Source of the DNA: Leucocoprinus leucothites
Taxonomy: Eukaryota; Basidiomycota; Agaricomycetes; Agaricales; Agaricaceae
DNA length: 64,000 nt
Direction: 5' to 3'
Assembly: GCA_013368445.1 (NCBI GenBank)
Contig: JAACJO010000026.1
Location: 186,001-250,000 of the forward strand
This document shows positions 49,124 to 60,776 of the stretch, piece by piece (position 1 is the first letter of the stretch; every line of letters begins with the position of its first letter). The notes below the pieces were generated by a model. The model searched no databases and was not told the DNA's origin. It saw only the letters and a list, made by a program, of their open reading frames with translations. A program made the position numbers and the translations under genes.

Positions 49124-51375
49124 ATGTCCCAGTGCAGTATATGCAGCAAAGCCAAAGACCTTCTCTCGTACAGGGGCGCTAGCAATGAGACTTCATCCAG
49201 CCGTACTCCTGCACCCACAATCATCGTTTTTCCACCCTGCTCTGCCAGGCCGTATGCCTGGGGATGCATATCCAACGACCGATGTGCTCCTTCGTTCTGT
49301 CGTGAAATACTCAGCGTCACCATCGCTCAGTCATTTCCGCGGAATTTGCCTCGAGAGGCTTCTGTGAATGATGTTCACCAAATGCATCACGCGACAATTG
49401 GTGAAGGTTGGCAGAATGGTATAGCTTGATCTGTCACAACCCCGACCTTTTTCTCGCAGGTATCTTTGCCAATGCTCAAGGCGTAAATGTTGGTATCGCA
49501 TACATGAACGACTTTAGCCAGCTTGGCCGAACTGATGATGGAAGAATTAATGAAGAGGAGAAACAAAGAATCAAGGGTGAGCTCCAACTCAATATCTGCT
49601 CAATATTATTGCTCATTGCCATATGAAGTACTCAAAGAGTCCTGCGGGTGTGGCAATGTCGAGTGCAATGTTTGACTCAAAAGATCGTGGATACGTCCCG
49701 AGATGCAATGCGGACACACGTTGGACTTTGAGCACTCATATCATCGTATGGGTGAAAGACGAGGAGATTCAGCAACTGCTGCGGCTATCGGGTCCTGCCG
49801 GGGGTGGAAACCAGCAGTTGCACAAAGCGTCGCGGAGGATTTGAAGGGGGAGGAACTTTTAGGAGCTGTTCTTTTTTTCCCGGCCCAACAATCAGCTGGA
49901 CCAAATACCGTCATTCCTACTCTCATCTATCAATTGGCTACTCGTATCCCAGAGTATTGACGGATTATGATTCGGAAAGTCGCGCAGGATCTTGTCATTT
50001 TTAACACCAATCGTCATACCCAATTCCAGGAACTCATAGTTCACCCTTTCGCCGTTCTCCGGACCCAGCGCCAAGCCATTGCAAAGCAGTTCTTTGTGAT
50101 CATTCTTGAAGGATTGGATGAGCGTAAAGACCGCGAAGCTCAATGCGAGCTTGTGAAGATGATCAGCTACCATGTGCAAAAGGAGCCGAATCCAAGGCTT
50201 TGTTGGATGATTTGCAGCCGTTCCGAGCCTGCTCTCAAGTTGCGCAAGACTGGCCGGCTGAAGAGGATGTTCATCTCATTGTGAATCGAGCATCGGGCCA
50301 TCTTGGATTAGTGTCATTCATCCTTCGATTCATCGGCGACAAATATTACGATGACCCTTCAGGCCAACTAGTGGTCTGCCTCAATTTTCTGGAATGTATG
50401 GGTGGGCCTGAAACCCTTAACCCTCTCCACGTTCTGATCTTTTCTATACTCAAATACTCTCTGTCTCTGACATTCCCGCCACTATCCTTTCCACCACTCA
50501 ACGGATTCTTGGATTGCTCATTTTCCGTAACGGCGGGAAACTAAGCACCGCTGCTCTTGTTAACTTCCTCCGCTTGAATCAAGCCTCCTTCTCTCACGCA
50601 CTTTGCCGTTTACAATCCATGTTTATTGTCACAGCCGCTGATGGTGCTTACAAAGGTCCATCCAGATATATAATGCATCCTTCGCTGACTGCTTGAAGGA
50701 TCCAGCTCGTTCTGGGGAATTTGTCTTGGACAAGGGCATTATATAATACCTTGAAATTGCAATTTCCGACCTTAAGTTGTTAGGCTACGCTCACATAACA
50801 GGCTCAGGTGATACCGTTCGAATACTCAGGTTGCGATGATTACAATCGGCTGACCCACCTGGTAGTACCCTTGACCCAAGAGCTAAGGTGGACTCCACCG
50901 ATAAATCCTAGTAGCCTTGAATCTCTTTGCAAATTCTCACTCCTGGCTTGCTGGAAGGTATGTATTCGGTTACCCAAGGATTCTCTAGCAGCGTTGATAC
51001 AGGCTCTGGAAAAGTTTAATTTCAACTTTGATTATCCCAAGTGGCGGATTAATAGGAAGCGAAATTTCATGTACTTCATTCGGTGACTGACATCATTAGC
51101 GAGTGGCTAGGCACTTGTTCTTATCGCGTGCATGTTTTGAAGGGCGCCAGTTTCGGGACTCTCGTAGTCATAAACAGCGTCCCAAAAGGGATCACCAATC
51201 AACGCAACGGTCAAGGGTTACCATAACCCAGCACGAGATCAACGTTTCCCATGCCTATGTTGCAAGTTCAACTTTCCTTCCCGAAATTGAATCTTACATG
51301 AGTACGCACAAGATTCACATTCAACTTGGTAGATTCAGTTCCACCCTTTTTATCCTTGAGGTTGGCTCGCACTAG
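49124..51375 (+). pseudogene. Degenerate NACHT gene D, paralog of B
   Basis: Exon-intron order matches gene B. An exon ending in GEG is spliced to IFANAQGVNVGIAYM (from about 49461), then the stretch DRGYVPRCNADTRWTL, the region coding GPAG where Walker A should be, a Walker-B-like IILEGLDERKD (Asp-Glu-Cys replaced), FIGDKYYDDPSGQL, and a tail KIHIQLGRFSSTLFILEV ending at 51375. The Walker A lysine is lost through a one-base deletion (GGAAAC then CAGCAGTTG, where B has GGAAAGTCTGCAGTTG). Several more frameshifts follow, and a TGA replaces an Arg codon after PEY near 49956. No reading of introns restores a full frame. The 5' limit is approximate. Confidence 0.85.
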
Positions 51376-51769
51376 GACGAACAATTTGGCGTTTCCTTAT
51401 CACACTAGTTCCCGCATTGCCTGAGTTTAAGCCAGCCCATTGAAGATACCCCACCCTACAGAGTTTGCTTCTCTCGTTGCCATCCCCACTCGACAGCCTG
51501 AGAAGTTAGTGTGTTATACGGAAGTGGAGTGGAGCAATTGACTGACTGATAATAACCCCGCCCACAAGAAGTGCCTATGGACTGGCGAGCAGTGCGGCAG
51601 ATAGGCGTCCCATCATTGACACCTCATCAATCAGTTGCAGATTGTGATTCTTCCGGCCGTTCATACCATATGGTAGATTCTTGATGAAGACAACGACAAA
51701 CACGCTTTCATAGAAGTACAAATATATGTGGCTAATTGTCCGATACGTATACACCCCTACGCTGCCTGC
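51376..51769. other. Intergenic region between NACHT D relic and 7TM-4
   Basis: 394 bases with no gene; presumed 7TM-4 promoter. Confidence 0.5.
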
Positions 51770-52911
51770 ATGGCCAATCTCACAAAGGGTTCTGCTGCAA
51801 TAGTCCTCAATAGTCCCAGCTGGACAAATTCAATTGAACGTGCCTGGCTCCAGGGCGCGTTCATTACAGCAATAGCCTACGGCATTGAGTTCATACTCTA
51901 CACTATGACCTCCTTTTCCCTCTGGAAATCTTGGAGCCCACTCAACCGGCGGAGGAACTTGATTTTTATTTTTTATACCTCGCTTATTTTTACTCTATCA
52001 ACACTCTATATTGCTGGCCTGTTCGAGTTCCTACAAGAGAGCTTCATTGATGGAAACATTGCTCCCCTCGAATCTAGGCTCATCACGTCCAAACTTCCAT
52101 TGGCAATTACTCTCGCGAACAACACCATGATTGTAAAGGGCTGGCTTTGTGACATTATTAATGTGCGCACTGATCCTGCCTTCAACTTGACTTCGTCAAT
52201 TTGACACACGCACTCGTAGATATGGCGCTCCATTGTGATCTACTGGGGCTGTAGGATTCCGTCATGGCTTGTCAATCTGGTACCAAGCTTGCTTTATCTT
52301 GCGACTATAGGTGAAGCATTCTTGTCAAGGTCCAAGTATTTCGGAAGTCAGACTTAATATCCACTTCACAGGGCTAGGAATTCTTTCGCTTTGTACAGAC
52401 CTCCCGATAATAGCCCTTGTCCTGACGAGAACTTCCCTAGTCCCACTTGTATACTTCGTTATATCCTTGTCCCTGAACATCCTCATCACAACCCTCCTCG
52501 CCTTGCGCTTGCTTGTTTGTCGCACCCGGATTGCTCAGGTCTTGGGCAGGGCTCATGGTGCACAATATACAAACTTAGCAGCCATGATCGTTGAATCAGC
52601 GGCTATCCATTCTTTCGTAGCGATTCTTGTCATCATTACGATATCCATTGATAACGCAACAATACCTGGGCAAGTATGTCTGCTACTTCTCCCACCTCTT
52701 CAAGTGAGTAATTGTCACGAGGCTTCGATATCTGCTTTCAAATTGCTGACCATGGTATTTGCAGGACATATCATCCTTCCTCATTGTCCTGCGTGTCGCT
52801 CAAGGCAAAGCATGGTCGCGGGATACTTGTGAGAGTGCTGAGAAACTCAGTACCCTCAGGTTTACGGCGGAATCAGTGACAGTTGAGCAGCCAGACTCGA
52901 CATCTACATAG
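51770..52911 (+). CDS. Seven-helix membrane protein of a fungal family, 7TM-4
   Basis: Four exons (51770-52162, 52220-52310, 52372-52703, 52765-52911) sum to 320 residues. Exons 1 and 2 have exactly the lengths seen in 7TM-3 (393 and 91). It is more diverged than the other copies: the SYRPDE motif before helix 1 is gone, FIDGRNIPGGP has become FIDGNIAPLES, and the last exon reads DISSFLIVLRVAQGKAW. Helix 6 keeps YTNLAAMIVESAAIHSF. The C-terminal tail is short. The start MANLTKGSA fits the paralogs' position before the conserved WLQGAFITAIAYGIEF. It converges on NACHT gene E with about 180 bases between the stops. Confidence 0.83.
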
Positions 52912-53088
52912 TCCATCGTCCTTTCATTACGAGAACTCTCTACTTAGAGATATCATCATGAACGCTGAATTCTCCGGTGCCAAGAGTGTCTGTACTGTCT
53001 GTAAATATGAAGGGTGCTCACGAGACTCAGCTCGCTCACGGTTGTAGCCACGACAGTGGATCCTAGCAAACCAATGTTTCCCCAGTCT

Positions 53089-56000
53089 TTAGCGCGCATA
53101 GGGAATGTAGTAAAATATGTCTGGCTTCGGGAACACGGGGGGAGCATAAATCAATGCACAACTCCTGGAAGGGCCCCTCCCGACAAGGAGGACATGCAAG
53201 TTGGGATTGGAATGGTGAAGGCGCTCCAGCTCAAGGCACAGCTTAGCACAAGGCTGAATGCTGAGATCACGATCAGTCCAACTCGAGTGAAAGCACTGAT
53301 CATCAAGGACTAGTTAAAATGTGAAAAGTTGAAAGATGATATTGCACAACGTACCTCGTCTGGACTGTTGGAAAACGTGGTTGCATGCCTCGACCACCAA
53401 GCTGTGTAGATTGTAGGGGTCTGAACTTTACCCCTAACAAAATATGTGGCCAAGGGATCTTTCTCGGTACCAGGAAGCGGTCCCCAGGTGTCCGGGTTTT
53501 GATTATAGTTATCAAATTTCAGTATGAAAGTGACCTCGGCTCTGAATGCTAACTTTTTGTCCAGAATGCGCGCCAGGTCAAGATCTCTGAGTTCGACCTT
53601 CTCCACAAGATCAGATTCCGCAAGGACACGAGATGGCTACGCAGATTTCTGAATGAACTTGTGTGGACATAATAAAAGTGAAACGTATAATTACTTTGTC
53701 GAATAGCTGCCGTGTCAAGCGGCAGAGGTCCCTCAAAAGACTACTACGCTCAAATGTGAGCTGGGTAAAGTCGAGTGCCTCGAAAGTGGCGCAAATGTCT
53801 GCTGGACTCGATAGGGTACGAATATCACTCGTATCTTCGCCAGCTTTGAGACTTGGACTTTCCAATATAAAGTTCAAGATCGTTCTTAAAACATTCATCC
53901 AGAAGACATGTTTGACAGCGTCCGTGCGCGAGAGATTAGTCTTCCAAGCAAACTCGAGATTAGACCACGGTGTGGCATCTAGAAATAACCAGGTGTTAGC
54001 ACGATAAATCCAAAAAATAATCATGGAGACTCACGATGCGAATATCTCTTGATAAAGTGAAGGCAACACTGCCAGACCTCGGAACGGAAATCGAGAGCTT
54101 CGGTGAAGATTGTGTATCCTCCTGACAGCGAGGCGTCTTGAAGGTAATCGGAAAGTGAAGCATGTCGGAACCGAATGTTCTCAGAGCCAGCTTTCTCGTA
54201 TAATGGATATTCCATCACGCTTTGCAGCTTCCGAAGGCCATCATAAACGATGTCCCTCTCTAAACCAAACAACGTCGCAACGAGGACAAGACTGGATCCG
54301 AAATCATAGGGCAAGTGTTTCGATGCGAGTAAATGATAAGTCAACACCAGCTTGAGGGAGGGGAGCAATACTTTGGGAACGGCATCGAATACCTTGGTAT
54401 AGAGTGCGTAGAGTGTCAAAAGGGGATCAGAATGCGGAGATGTGGTAATAGAGAGAACGACTTGTAGTTGGGATATCGGATCGTTGACTTCGGGATCGTC
54501 GATAACCCGAATGATGGTCGAGGCAAGCGCGTAATTGCCTGACGATGCACTGCAGATCTGGGTAATATCCTGCTCAACAGGCCAAGACGCATGTTCATGG
54601 ATGAGAGCATGATGTTTGGACTGGATTTGTCGGAAGTTCTCTCGGAGATACTTCTCCACATCAAGACTCGCTTTATCGCCATTACTAGGGACATCGTGTG
54701 CCCAAACTGCCCTCGAAACCTCAACAGTTTCAAAGACCGTGTTGAGGTGCACCTCTGGACGGCTGGCAATGACCCAAACAAGCGGTGAAGCTGGATGGTG
54801 CAGAGTGAATGAAGCGATAAGCTTCACGATGAGAGTCTGCGCCCGAGGGCCGTCGCATTCGTCCAAGCCATCAAGAAACACCGCGAGTCTACCAACTTGC
54901 GCTTCGGATATGACAGAAAATGGGCTGACAAAGAGTATATGGAACTGCCGCTCAATACCCTTTTCCAGAATCTTGGGATCCTCCGCCATCTTCTCTTCAA
55001 GGTAAGCCCGGTAGGCTGGAAGCCTAACAGCAATCTGATATGCAAGAGTCGGAAAGACAAAAATGGGATTGCGAAGCTTGTTGGGCCTGGAGAAGAAAAA
55101 CGCGGCGCCAAGCTTGGACGCAGACCATAATTCCTCTGTGAGTGTCTGAACAATGGCTGACTTTCCAACGCCGGCAGTTCCTCGCAACCAGAGGAACCGG
55201 TGTGTTCGTTGAGGGTCGTCTATCCATTGAACAATCATTTGCCGAATATCAATGCGTGTTCCGGGGTGACAGCGAGGGGGAGGGTCGCGAAGAGAAGAGT
55301 CGAATTCGGCTCCGGGCAACGTATAGCCTGCAAGCCATAGTAGAACTAATGGGAGAGATTTAAGTGGGCACATATCCCCGAAATGGAAGATACGCACCAT
55401 GTTCCGTGGTTTTCTGAATGCTGTACATGACGGAATTGTTGAAAACAAGGTCATGAGAGTTATTAAAGAACCCGCCAGAAACGGTCATTGCCTGTTGTCC
55501 AAGGACTTGCGACCGCTCTGAAGGAGTGATCGTTGGCGTGTTGCTGTCATCCAGTTCCTCTTGAACCGGGGAAGGGCCTTGATCGTTAAAATCTGATCCA
55601 TTGATTCGTCAGCTGCATTTGCGTGAAAAGACGAACAGCGTGCGCACCAGATGCCGATGCAGGGAATGACGATGAACCTGGCCGAGCTTCAGCTGCAGGG
55701 GCCGCATCGTCACGAGGTGCACTGGGAATGTTGTCCACGACTTTGTCAGAGTCCTCGGTTTCGGCTGCGAAAGAGAAAGTCAATACTGGGAGACATTTGA
55801 CTTCCAACGAAATACGAACCTGCTTGAACTTCTTCGACAAGTGGACTTGGTACAGCTACTTTCGACAATTCTGTACACTAAAATGAATTCATGCTACCGC
55901 CAGAGAAATGCATATACTTACCTTGCTCATCCGGAATCTGCGTCTTTTCCCCTTGACTCTCTCCCTCGCGACGCGTAAGACGCGTAACACCACCTTTCAG

Positions 56001-56201
56001 CTCATTCCCCTCGACAGCCATTTCCTCGGATTCACGTTCCCCATCACCTTCAGTGCTATCTCCAGAAACTTCTTCCGACTCCCCAGACCGACGAACGAGT
56101 CTCGAGTCATCCTTGGCTGCAGAAGACTTCTGTAAGGACCAGCCCCTATACTCTCGAAAAGCCCAAGCAAGGAGGACTGCTAAGAGGAACTGCCACGACA
56201 T
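53089..56201 (-). CDS. Membrane-anchored NACHT (STAND) NTPase, gene E
   Basis: Eight exons sum to 908 residues: 56201-55922, 55870-55820, 55764-55648, 55592-55398, 55345-54035, 53978-53695, 53636-53355, 53295-53089. Exons 5, 6 and 8 have the same lengths as in gene C (1311, 284, 207), and most of the sequence is nearly identical, so C and E are recent duplicates. It starts MSWQFLLAVLLAWAFREY (anchor), then has an acidic linker, FFNNSHDLVFNNSVM, Walker A GTAGVGKS (Lys about 276), Walker B LAVFLDGLDECDG, RFRHASLSDYLQDASLSG and the tail LHVLLVGRGPSRSCALIYAP. Exon 7 is 39 bases longer than in C and differs most there. All splice sites are canonical and no lesion is seen. Confidence 0.9.
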
Positions 56202-56601
56202 GATGAAATGAGAAAGAGCATGGGTGAAAATGCATGGCGAACATTTTACTGATCTTTACCAGCTTTTGGCGGGTCCTTGGGAATTTGAACAGGGACTGGC
56301 ATCAGTGACGAGATGGCATTTAGACGGTTGCGACAGGGGCGCGAATGATCTGACCAGAACGAGTGGGTGACAACAATATCAAAGTTGAAGTGTACGTTTT
56401 TATCGCAAGCGTCTACAAACAACAATGTCGGATTTCGAAGCCATGACATTGGAGGCATAATGGTTGCCGGAACTTATGTCTGGACGGTGTTGTTCAATTT
56501 CTCATCGGACGAATAAGCAGTAGGAAATGTATCATAAATCAGCAATACAACAAGTTACAAAAAGCCCAATTGACTACGTCTACACATGTATGTTTATTTT
56601 T
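56202..56601. other. Intergenic region upstream of NACHT E
   Basis: A 400-base gap between the E start and the stop of EF1-gamma. A 70-codon minus-strand open frame at 56246-56458 is without support. Confidence 0.5.
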
Positions 56602-58246
56602 TTACTTGAACTACACGCCAATTGTCAGGCACATTCTCCACGTTAAATGGTAAAACATAGTACTCACGTTCTTGCCATCAGCCCACTTCTTGCCATCAAT
56701 CTCCAGATCCCAAGCAAGAGCAGCCTCGAAGAAAGCCTTATCAGCCTCATTCGAGAGATCCAGCTTCTTGTAGTTGTAGCTCTCCCAATCAGGAGCAACG
56801 TTCACGACAGGCTCGATCTCTGTACCACGAGCAATCAGGGTACCAGCAATGACGCTGTTGTTGTTCTCGCCGAGAACACCGACGGAGGCAAAGAGGTATT
56901 TACGGGAAGCTTCGAGACGGTTAAAGAAGCCAGTGATCTGGTTGGAGGACATGAAGGTGAGGGTAAGCTCCTCGTTGTACTTGAAGTCAACACGCCAGAC
57001 AGAGAAGCCAGCAGGGTCGTAGCTAATACCATCGTCAGTCTATGACAAGCCCAACAATTCATATTATGACGCACTTTTGGTAGAACCACTCGATGGCACC
57101 GCCAGGTCCACGAGTGTCCTTGTTGGAGTAAGCCCTCTTCCAGTCCTCGAGGTTGAGAGAGGACTTTGGCAGGTCATCGAGAGGGTTCTTGGCCTTGGGC
57201 TCAGGAGGGACATCGGGCTCCTCTTCCTCAACCTCCTCCTTCTTCGGCTTCTTCTCAGCCTTGGGGGGAGCCGGAGCCGGAGCCTTCTTCTCCTTGGCAG
57301 GGGGAACGAAAGCGAGTTGCTTCTCGGTGTATTGAACCTCACCATAAATCTCTTTCAAAGTGGGCTGGTTGACGATAGTCTCGAGGTGACGGAGCAAGTT
57401 GGGGTACTTGATGCGGCGTTTTGCATCAACAGTGGAGGACACAACCTTCTGCAGGAAAGCAGCGATGCTAAGATCAGCGAGGGTGATGCGCTCGGTGACG
57501 AAGAAGGTGCGAGTGGAGATGTGAGATTCAAGGGAATCGAGTCCGCGTTCAAGGCGCTCGTAAAAGGCGGTCTCGGCCTGAAAAGAATTTAGTCACCCAT
57601 TTAGCATGTCTTATCAAGATCACAAAAGACAGAAGACTTACAGCCTTGTTATAAGGGATCATGCCCATACAGAGATACCGCACCCAGGTATCGTAAGTAT
57701 CAACCTCAGTCTCAGCGGCATGTATCCATTGGTTGATAAGAGCAGCATCCTGAGGAGTCGCACCAAGGAGGTTGGCATTGGGAACAAGGTTGGCCACTAT
57801 TTGAGATTTGCGCGGTCAACCAGATAAGGCAAAGCAGCGGATCGTATAAACACATCAGGAGAGAATCATGGTAAGAAATTCGAATAAAATATGCTGGAAA
57901 ACCGAAAATGGCTTACCGTAGCGTCCAATGGCATCACCTTCGAAGAGCTTGAAGCCATCGGGACCTTCGAATGCAGGTACCTTGCCGAGGGGGAACTTGG
58001 CAAGATATTCAGGGGACTTGTTCGTCACCCGCATCTCGAAAGGAGCCAAAGTGAGCTCTGCACCGCCGAGGGCTGCAGCGGCGCGAATCTAATCGTATCA
58101 ATTAACATCATTGGGCACAGACACAGCAAAAACAACGGTGAAAAGATGTAATTAGTATATGATAATCCTGTTTAAGAAAATAAAACGCGTACAATCTTGC
58201 CCTTGGCTTGTGTAGGAGTGGTGTAGAGGGTACCAATGGGGGCCAT
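56602..58246 (-). CDS. Translation elongation factor 1-gamma (eEF1B gamma)
   Basis: Six exons (58246-58193, 58088-57917, 57796-57642, 57577-57075, 57022-56668, 56610-56602) give 415 residues, the usual length. It is the scaffold subunit of the eEF1B exchange complex that reloads eEF1A with GTP. The N-terminal glutathione-transferase-like fold starts [18 protein letters not shown] and has [20 protein letters not shown] Lys/Glu/Pro-rich linker follows, then the EF1G domain with [16 protein letters not shown] and [20 protein letters not shown]. The acceptor before [11 protein letters not shown] was preferred because it alone keeps frame with the GTGCGT donor and restores the conserved EWFY-YDP junction. 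The last exon codes only Phe-Lys-stop. Confidence 0.95.
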
Positions 58247-59725
58247 TTTGGTTTTTGGGTGAGAGGGGGAGGAAAGATGTGAGATACAGAGTTTTATCTA
58301 CTGATTTGGATTGAGATTTGTCGTGATCACTGATCGCATTTTTAGGGTCACGTTGTCGGTAGGGTTAAGGGTAGGTCCAGTGGACCAATCATATCCTTTA
58401 TCCTCGAAATCTTGCTGTGCTGGAGTTCTGCCAATCTGGGTGGTCCGACGAGCTGACTGTCCTCATAGAAGATAAGACGTACAGCTTGTGGTTTCGTAGA
58501 GATAGACAGGGGAAACTGCTTAATTCGCGTACATAGGATACATCTTGTCTATGAACAAATCTCGTACCCATTTCACCAGACATCCTTCTAATCCCCGAAA
58601 GTGCACGAACGGAATGCCATGGCGACCTAGAAGGAAATTATATCAGTAAAATGCTTAAAGCAATTTCGAGAGGAATCAGAATGGTAGATATCTCGACACG
58701 ATCATATATAATGATTAAGACAGGGATAACTGAAAGAATATTCTCTTCATTCTTCCGCACAATCAGAGAGGTACTCACAAGGCTAGCGTTTGCTGTGGTC
58801 GTGGATTTGGACTTATACTACCGAATCGTCGTGGTTGTCTGAGAGAAAAATGATTTGATCCTTTTTCGCATCTTTCCACGTGAATGTTTAGGGCAGGTGA
58901 TAGCTCTGAAAGACAGGGCCACGAAGTTTCGGCAAGCTCGAAAACCCTACTTGACTCTAAGCGACTCAGGATTAATCGATTAAGTCCCATCTTTATTCTG
59001 TCAGACTCGATACGATCCATGAATTTGTCTCTTATGCTCTCTAAAGTCTATAATCAAGAATCTAGAAAAAAAATCCGAAACCAGCTCAAACAATGCTCAT
59101 CTATCCGAGTCATTTCGCCCTTGTTGCTTAAACGCAATAAAAGTGCCATGTGAGTACATGCTGTACCCGCCAATCCAGAGCTCGCCCAGACCATATAGAG
59201 ACCAAAGGTAGGCCTGTACTGTGGTATTTTTATCCGCTGTCATTGCATCAAGGATGATATCACTTTGCCCAACCAGTGCCCTCGGGCTCCATGACGATGC
59301 ACCCGCCCCTAAAAGGATCCACTCTAATCGCTTTAGCGTCCCGGAATTATTTTTGGCACGCTTCCAGACTCATTAAGACTCAATGCCTGTCATAGATCTC
59401 TGTATAATGTCGTCAAATACTCGTTTACCAGATCTCCATTTCAGTGCGGCTCTATTGGTCATCCGCAGGTAATTTGGGCCTGGGCGCAGTGGATACTTTC
59501 ATAATCCTAATGCGGGCTCTTCAACTCGGTTTATACTTAAGTTCGAATCGTTAGGCCCCATCCTGGCCAACTCTTCCAACCTATAACACCGAACCTAACT
59601 CACCTCGTTAAATCCAGCCCAGCAACCACAATAGTTATCAAACCCCTGTGAGTGTGCTGGCTACCTCGACACACCCAATCCTCACTAAGACTACTTTGTT
59701 GTTTATTTTCGACTCCGCAGTCAGC
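58247..59725. other. Intergenic region between EF1-gamma and peptidase-like gene 1
   Basis: Apart from the EF1-gamma promoter motifs noted separately, no gene is supported; frames are short and random-looking. Confidence 0.5.
58341..58375 (-). promoter_or_regulatory. Telo-box-like motifs upstream of EF1-gamma
   Basis: TTTAGGGTCA (58341-58350) and TAGGGTTAAGGGTAGG (58360-58375) lie 95-130 bases before the EF1-gamma ATG, with CCAAT just beyond at about 58383. Telomere-like elements are known in promoters of translation genes in several eukaryotes; a role here is inference. Confidence 0.4.
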
Positions 59726-60776
59726 ATGTCAGAACACATACCCACAACTGAGGGAACGATGACCTGGACAATATCAAGCACTAAAAAAGAGTGTCGAACA
59801 TGGTACAAGATCTATGGAGACTTGAAATCCGGCATCCGCCCACTCGTCGTACTCCACGGCGGCCCAGGCATGACATCCGACGTCTTGACTCCCTTCTCCA
59901 CCCTCACCGCCCAACGATCCATCCCAGTCATCCTCTACGACCAAATCGGAAACGGTCGTACCACGCACTTCCCGGACAAAAAGGGCGATACTAACTTCTG
60001 GGTCGAACAGCTCTTCCTCGACGAGTTGAAGGGTTTGCTGAATCACCTTGGAATATACAAAAACTATGACCTGCTAGGAAATTCGTGGGGCGGCAAGTTG
60101 GCTGCGCGCCATGCTGCTAGACAGCCTGGAGGCTTGAATCGACTTATTATCATGTCCTCGCCTGCTTCGCAGGATCTTTGGATAGAAGCTCAGAAATTGT
60201 GTTTGAAGAAACTTCCTCAGGAAGTCCAGGATACAGTTAATAGGTGCGAGAAGGAGGGAAAGACGGACAGCGAGGAATACAAAGATGCTATCAAGGTTCA
60301 TTGTGCCCATTTCCTCTGCAGAGTGGATCCTATGCCCGAGCCGTTGAAGAAGAGCTTTGAGGCATTCGAGAAGGACCCGACTGTTTATTCAACAATGTCA
60401 GTGCATTTCTCCATCATACCATTGTTATTCGTGAAAAATGATAGCTGACTCGGACTTGGCATACAGGAACGGAGCAAGCGAGTTTTCAATAACCGGGTCG
60501 ATGAAGAATTGGTCGATGCTCGAGGAAGCCCACAAGATATCGGTTCCGACGCTCCTCGTAAATGGAGCTTGGGATGAAGCTGCTGATATCTGTGTTTATC
60601 CGTACTTTAAACTAATTCCCCGCGTCAAATGGGTACAATTTGCGGTGCGTGCAGGAATTTGCTGAAGGCAGTCCTTATCGTTAACATTTTACCAGGAATC
60701 CAGCCATATGGCCCACCTAGAGGAACCGGAGCGGTTCTTTGAAATCGTTGGAGATTTCCTGGAGCAGAAAGCTTGA
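59726..60776 (+). CDS. Proline iminopeptidase-like alpha/beta-hydrolase (family S33), copy 1
   Basis: Three exons (59726-60396, 60467-60644, 60696-60776) give 309 residues. Family marks are the oxyanion strand VVLHGGPGMTSD, the pre-nucleophile YDQIGNGRTTH, the nucleophile elbow GNSWGGKLAARHAA (Ser about 120), Asp about 260 in VNGAWDEAAD and His about 287 in ESSHMAHLEEPE. S33 enzymes of this type cleave N-terminal proline or act as amino-acid amidases. The start MSEHIPTTEGTMTW is placed by alignment to copy 2; a longer open frame upstream lacks an ATG. No signal peptide is seen, so the enzyme is probably cytosolic. Substrate not certain. Confidence 0.88.

Noticed and set aside
56246..56458. 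70-codon minus-strand frame starting MPPMSWLRN
   Set aside because: Resembles the MSWQ start of genes C and E only in three residues and has no hydrophobic anchor; not a gene.
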